This document shows positions 60,304 through 64,000 of a stretch of 64,000 nucleotides of DNA, piece by piece. The translations under genes and the position numbers were made by a program. Location of the stretch: the NCBI RefSeq assembly GCF_016593255.1, contig NZ_AP023212.1:496001-560000 (forward strand), written 5' to 3'. The notes below the pieces were generated by a model, which saw only the letters and a list, made by a program, of their open reading frames with translations, made no database searches and was not told the origin of the DNA. Source of the DNA: Hydrogenimonas urashimensis. GTDB taxonomy: Bacteria > Campylobacterota > Campylobacteria > Campylobacterales > Hydrogenimonadaceae. Within the stretch, counting starts at the first letter, position 1. Each line of letters starts with the position of its first letter.

Positions 60304-61502
60304 TACTTCACCTTCACTTTCGCAAATTTCTTTTTTCCTACCTGAAGTATATAATCTCCCGCCTCCAATTGCAAGTCTTTGTCGGTCACTTTCTGCTGGT
60401 CGATGCGCACGGCTCCCGCTTGAAGATCGCGTCTGGCCTGGGAGGTCGACGGCTCCAACTTCGCCTCGACCAGCGCCTTGGCGATCCAGATGGGTCCTTC
60501 AATCTCATGTTCGGGCATGTCGGTCGGCAGATTCTTCTGTTTGAAAACCTTGTTGAACTCTTCGCATGCCGCCAGGGCCGCCTCTTTGTCGTGGAATCGC
60601 TCGACGATCTCTTCGGCCAGCATCTCTTTGGCCCGTTTTGGATGGAGCTTTCCGGCGGCGACATCCTCTTTCATCCGTGCGATCTCTTTCAAGGATCGCC
60701 CGCTCAGCAGTTCATAGTAGCGCCACATCAATTCGTCGCTGATGCTCATCACTTTGGCGAACATCGTGTTGGGATCTTCCGCCACGCCGATGAAGTTGCC
60801 CAGCGATTTGCTCATCTTCTGCACGCCGTCGAGACCCTCGAGGATCGGCATCATCATAACCACCTGCTCCTTGCCCACGCCGTAGGCCCGCTGCAGGTGG
60901 CGTCCCATCAGTAGGTTGAACTTCTGATCGGTTCCTCCGATCTCGATATCGCTTTTTAGCACCACGCTGTCGTACCCCTGAAAGAGAGGATAGAAAAATT
61001 CATAGAGGGAGATGTCCTGTCCGCTTCGGAACCGTTTTTCGAAATCGTCGCGCTCGAGCATCCGGGCGACGGTCCGCTTGGACGCGAGCTCGATCATCTC
61101 GTAGCTGGTCAGTTTCCCGAGCCACTCGCTGTTGAAGACCACGATCGTCTTTTCGGGATCCAGAATTTTGAATACCTGCGCTTCGTAGCTTTTCGCATTT
61201 TCTCGGACCTCTTCCTGTGTCAGTTTTTTGCGGGTCTGGCTCTTTCCCGTCGGATCGCCGATCATTCCGGTGAAATCGCCGATCAGAAACTGGACGATCC
61301 CGCCGTACTTCTGGAATGTCGCCAATTTTTGCAGAAGCACCGTGTGGCCCAGGTGAAGGTCGGGAGCCGTGGGGTCGAACCCCGCTTTGACATAATAGGG
61401 TTCGCCCGTCTCATAGTAGCGTTTGAGCAGGTTCTCGATCTGCTCGTCCGTAATGATTTCGGCAGCGCCGCGTCTGATTTCGTTCAAAGCTTCTTCTATC
61501 AT
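60303..61502 (-). CDS. tyrS: tyrosyl-tRNA synthetase
   Basis: From ATG 61502 (AAGGA six nt upstream) the 399-residue class I synthetase has the HLGH signature ([10 protein letters not shown]), [18 protein letters not shown] in [13 protein letters not shown] and a C-terminal S4-like RNA-binding domain. It charges tRNA-Tyr. A longer upstream frame to 61781 is a shadow inside spoT. It lies 8 nt after spoT. Confidence 0.97.
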   Translation of the reverse strand: MIEEALNEIRRGAAEIITDEQIENLLKRYYETGEPYYVKAGFDPTAPDLHLGHTVLLQKLATFQKYGGIVQFLIGDFTGMIGDPTGKSQTRKKLTQEEVRENAKSYEAQVFKILDPEKTIVVFNSEWLGKLTSYEMIELASKRTVARMLERDDFEKRFRSGQDISLYEFFYPLFQGYDSVVLKSDIEIGGTDQKFNLLMGRHLQRAYGVGKEQVVMMMPILEGLDGVQKMSKSLGNFIGVAEDPNTMFAKVMSISDELMWRYYELLSGRSLKEIARMKEDVAAGKLHPKRAKEMLAEEIVERFHDKEAALAACEEFNKVFKQKNLPTDMPEHEIEGPIWIAKALVEAKLEPSTSQARRDLQAGAVRIDQQKVTDKDLQLEAGDYILQVGKKKFAKVKVK

Positions 61503-61510
61503 ATCGTTCC

Positions 61511-63676
61511 TTATGGTAATTGTTTGTAGGCGTCGGTCAGGTTGACCATTTCGATCACTTTGAAACGCCTCTCCAAAAGTGTTTTGAGACGATTCCTGTC
61601 GTACTCCCTGCTCTCGACGACCAGTTCGCACAGATTGCTCTGGGCCATTCCGTCGCCCAGTTTGATCGAAATGACATTCGTATCGATCTTCGCCAGGAAA
61701 GCGAGTAGTTTGGCCAGAGCCCCTTTTTCGTCTTTCAGTGTCACCAGGATGCGATAGCGCATCATTTTGCTTTCGCTCCACTCCACGAACAGCATCGCCG
61801 TATGTTTCTGGATCCAGCTGTAGGCCTTTTCGCAGAATTTGTGATGAACGATCGCCTTGTTCCCGAATCGGAAAGCGACGATCGGATCGTTTCTTTTGGG
61901 ATGGCAGCAGTAGTCGAATTCGACACTGTTGACGCTCTCGGTGGCATGAATGACGAAATTTTCGAATTTGTACCGTTTGATCCTTTTGGGCGGCAGCTGG
62001 AAAATCGTAGGCAGGATCGACTTCTCTTTGCGGCTTTCGACAAATTTGTGAAGCACCTCTTTATAGAATTTCAAATCACGCGCCACCAGATAGATCTGAT
62101 CCTCCAGCGACTGCTGCTTTATCCACTCCTCCACTTCGTAAGGCAGGAGATTGAGCGTGGCCATCAGGATATTGACGGCGCTCATGCGATCGATCTGTTT
62201 GCGCCGCTTGTTGCATCGCGTCCGCATGTGGCTTTTGGCCCGGGATGTTTTGACTGCATCGATCCAGGTACAGTGGTAGATTGGATGATCCGCCGTGATG
62301 ATTCTGACAAGATCCCCGTTTTTAAGCTCCGTCAGTAGCGATGCCGCCCGTTTGTTGACCAGCGCCGATGTGGCGGTCTCGCCGACTTGTGTGTGAACCG
62401 CGTAGGCGAAGTCCAGCACCGTCGCGCCCCTCGGCAGTGAAATCTGGTCCCCCGCAGGGGTGAAGACACTGATATCCTCACTGTAAAGATCGTTTTTGAC
62501 AAGTTCGTAGAACTCTTCGATCGACTCGTTCTGATACTGGAGATTTTTCAACCACTCCACATTGACGGAGATATCCTCCTCCATCTTGTATTTCCAGTGG
62601 GCCGCGATGCCGAATTCGGCTTTCTTGTGCATTTCGTAGGTTCGAATCTGCGCTTCGATGATCGAGGTGTCGTCAAAAACCGTCGTATGGAGGGTCTGAT
62701 AGCCGTTCTCCTTGGGGAGGGCCACATAATCTTTGAAACGCGCGATCAGCGGTTTGAAATGCAGATGAAGTGTCCCCAGCGAACGGTAACAGTCGATCGG
62801 CCTCTCGACCAGAATCCGCACCGCAAGCAGATCGAGAATCTCGTCGATCGATATTCCTTTGCGCTGCATTTTCAGATAGATCGAGTAGTAGTGTTTGACA
62901 CGGCCGAATATCTCGAAGCTGTCCGCCTTGAAACCGCTGCGCACCATCTGGGTTTTGACCTTCGAGATGAAAGTGTTGAGTTTTATCTGGAAATCCTGGC
63001 TGTGCGACGTGATGAAAGCGTCGATCTTCGCATACTCTTTGGGAAAGAGGTAGTAGAAGCTCAAGTCCTCGAGTCTGTTTTTCAGTGCGGAGATACCGAG
63101 GCGGTGGGCGATGGGAGCATAGACCACCAGTGTCTCCTCGGCGATACGATGCTGTTTCTCCTTCGAAAGAGCATCAAGCGTGAGCATGTTGTGCAGACGG
63201 TCGCAGAGTTTGATGATCAAAACCCGCACATCTTCGATCGAACAGATGAGCATTTTCCGGAAACTGAGAGCGGAGGTCACCAGTTTTTCGTCGGATGAGG
63301 AAGGGATCAGTTCCGATTCGCGTATCTCGACGATCTTCGTCAATCCCTCGACGAGATAGGAGACATCTTCGCCGAACCGGAACTTGATATCCTCGATCGT
63401 ATAGGGGGTATCCTCGACAACATCGTGCAGAAGGGCCGTCACCACCATCGTCTCGTCGGAACTGACCGTCGCGGTGATCGCGGCGACAATGATCGGATGG
63501 ATGATGTAGGGCTCGCCGCTTTTTCTCTTCTGATCGATATGCGCCTCTTTGGCGAATTCGAGGGCTTCCCTGATACGGTCGGTCGGTTCCACCGTATCCC
63601 AGAAAATCTCTTCCGCCACGTCGACCGTTTTGATCGTGCGAACGATATTGACAAGGGGCTCGAGGGCCGGATTCAT
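61511..63676 (-). CDS. spoT: bifunctional (p)ppGpp synthetase/hydrolase (SpoT/Rsh)
   Basis: The 721-residue protein has an HD hydrolase domain ([14 protein letters not shown] near residue 85), the synthetase domain (about 230-360), a TGS domain ([21 protein letters not shown], in outline) and a C-terminal ACT domain (about 640-715). It controls the stringent response. Campylobacterota usually have a single such enzyme. It follows rpoZ by 8 nt. Confidence 0.97.
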   Translation of the reverse strand: MNPALEPLVNIVRTIKTVDVAEEIFWDTVEPTDRIREALEFAKEAHIDQKRKSGEPYIIHPIIVAAITATVSSDETMVVTALLHDVVEDTPYTIEDIKFRFGEDVSYLVEGLTKIVEIRESELIPSSSDEKLVTSALSFRKMLICSIEDVRVLIIKLCDRLHNMLTLDALSKEKQHRIAEETLVVYAPIAHRLGISALKNRLEDLSFYYLFPKEYAKIDAFITSHSQDFQIKLNTFISKVKTQMVRSGFKADSFEIFGRVKHYYSIYLKMQRKGISIDEILDLLAVRILVERPIDCYRSLGTLHLHFKPLIARFKDYVALPKENGYQTLHTTVFDDTSIIEAQIRTYEMHKKAEFGIAAHWKYKMEEDISVNVEWLKNLQYQNESIEEFYELVKNDLYSEDISVFTPAGDQISLPRGATVLDFAYAVHTQVGETATSALVNKRAASLLTELKNGDLVRIITADHPIYHCTWIDAVKTSRAKSHMRTRCNKRRKQIDRMSAVNILMATLNLLPYEVEEWIKQQSLEDQIYLVARDLKFYKEVLHKFVESRKEKSILPTIFQLPPKRIKRYKFENFVIHATESVNSVEFDYCCHPKRNDPIVAFRFGNKAIVHHKFCEKAYSWIQKHTAMLFVEWSESKMMRYRILVTLKDEKGALAKLLAFLAKIDTNVISIKLGDGMAQSNLCELVVESREYDRNRLKTLLERRFKVIEMVNLTDAYKQLP

Positions 63677-63684
63677 TCGGGTCC

Positions 63685-63897
63685 CTAGCTCTGCTGCATA
63701 CCCTCTATCTTGACAAGGCCTTCGGCGATCTCTGTGATGGCGATATCCGAAAACTTGTGTTTTTTCGGATCCATGTTGACCAGCGGTTCCGCACCCGCCG
63801 CCAATTCGTTGGCTCGCTTGGAGACGGCAGCTGAAAGAAGGTATCGGTTGAAGTTGGCTTTTTCAAGGGCTTTCGCCGCTACTTTTTCGAGTCTCAT
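63685..63897 (-). CDS. rpoZ: RNA polymerase omega subunit
   Basis: The 70-residue protein begins with the omega pattern MRLEKVAAKALEKA and NFNRYLLSAAVSKRANEL, and ends with ITEIAEGLVKIEG. Omega helps assemble RNA polymerase and, in some bacteria, binds ppGpp; its position just before spoT is notable and typical of this group. Confidence 0.93.
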   Translation of the reverse strand: MRLEKVAAKALEKANFNRYLLSAAVSKRANELAAGAEPLVNMDPKKHKFSDIAITEIAEGLVKIEGMQQS

Positions 63898-63932
63898 GGT
63901 ATCTTTGCTCCTAAAAAATTATTTGACGGATG

Positions 63933-64000
63933 TTATTTGACGATCGAACATTTTTCGTAATCGCCCTGCATAATGGCAAGAAGATTGCCTTTTTTGAACA
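63933..64000 (-). CDS. pyrH: uridylate kinase C-terminus (partial)
   Basis: The minus-strand frame ends at TAA 63935-63933 and reads KKGNLLAIMQGDYEKCSIVK up to the stop, which resembles the end of UMP kinase. In Campylobacter the order pyrH-rpoZ-spoT-tyrS is familiar, which supports the call. The rest lies beyond the right edge. Confidence 0.75.
   Translation of the reverse strand, partial: FKKGNLLAIMQGDYEKCSIVK

Noticed and set aside
1-64000. CRISPR arrays, insertion sequences, rRNA or tRNA genes
   Set aside because: I looked for direct repeats with regular spacers, transposase motifs, conserved rRNA blocks and tRNA-like stems, and found none.

Overview
This 64-kb window is a dense stretch of ordinary chromosome, most likely from a member of the Campylobacterota (Epsilonproteobacteria) with about 50-55 % GC. 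The evidence is gene content and order. A pyrH-rpoZ-spoT-tyrS run lies at the right edge. A hisB-kdsC-lptC-lptA-engB cluster sits in the middle. There is a second, gltX2-type glutamyl-tRNA synthetase, class I fructose-1,6-bisphosphatase, and many -10 boxes of TATAAT type with poor -35 boxes. I see no rRNA, tRNA, insertion sequence, prophage or CRISPR array. Many genes overlap by 1-35 nt, and GTG or TTG starts are frequent.

Layout. 1-2.2 kb (minus): two small membrane proteins (one AtpI/AtpZ-like) and hemL. 2.4-3.3 kb: a TonB-like protein. 3.3-6.6 kb (minus): an unusual four-gene run of a c-type cytochrome, a CitE-like lyase and two membrane proteins. 6.6-13.6 kb (plus): folD, lepB, an M50 protease, rpiB, a coiled-coil membrane protein, apt, a lone trpB, dedA and pepA. 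13.6-15.3 kb: a 34-codon membrane ORF, a CsgG-like protein and an exported protein. 15.4-21.2 kb (plus): ychF, an acidic protein of unknown role, and a MoxR / DUF58 / TgpA-like transglutaminase trio. 21.2-23.3 kb (minus): an IscU-like scaffold lacking one cysteine, a ferritin-like protein and psd. 23.5-36.3 kb (mostly plus): a haem-motif GGDEF-EAL protein, the gltX2 homologue, yggT, slt, mobB, fbp, metG, a Mur-ligase N-domain protein, a Ca2+/H+ exchanger and an orphan TRAP binding protein. 36.3-40.5 kb: an LPP20-like lipoprotein, queC, a Clp1/Grc3-like kinase, ybeY and a Na+/Ca2+ exchanger. 40.8-51.3 kb (minus): a 13-gene envelope and housekeeping operon from nadK to mrdA. 51.5-55.1 kb (plus): aspS, feoA, adk, a MoCF-domain protein and a DUF503 protein. 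55.1-57.3 kb: a HicA-like protein, a small membrane protein, a HAD phosphatase and ppa. 57.3-64 kb (minus): pyrH-rpoZ-spoT-tyrS, a nitronate-monooxygenase-like enzyme, an amiA-type amidase and a META lipoprotein.

Functional themes. Cell-envelope building dominates: mrdA, an MreD-like protein, rlpA, mltD, slt, amiA, lptA, lptC, kdsC and psd. Iron and haem handling recur (hemL, feoA, IscU-like, ferritin-like, cytochrome c, a CxxCH sensor). The observations most worth a second look are four. The gltX2 homologue has lost both its HIGH and KMSKS signatures. The amidase reading frame recovers its signal peptide only if translation starts at an ATA codon. A Clp1/Grc3-like polynucleotide kinase is encoded in a bacterium. 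The cytochrome / CitE-like / two-membrane-protein operon has no obvious described function.
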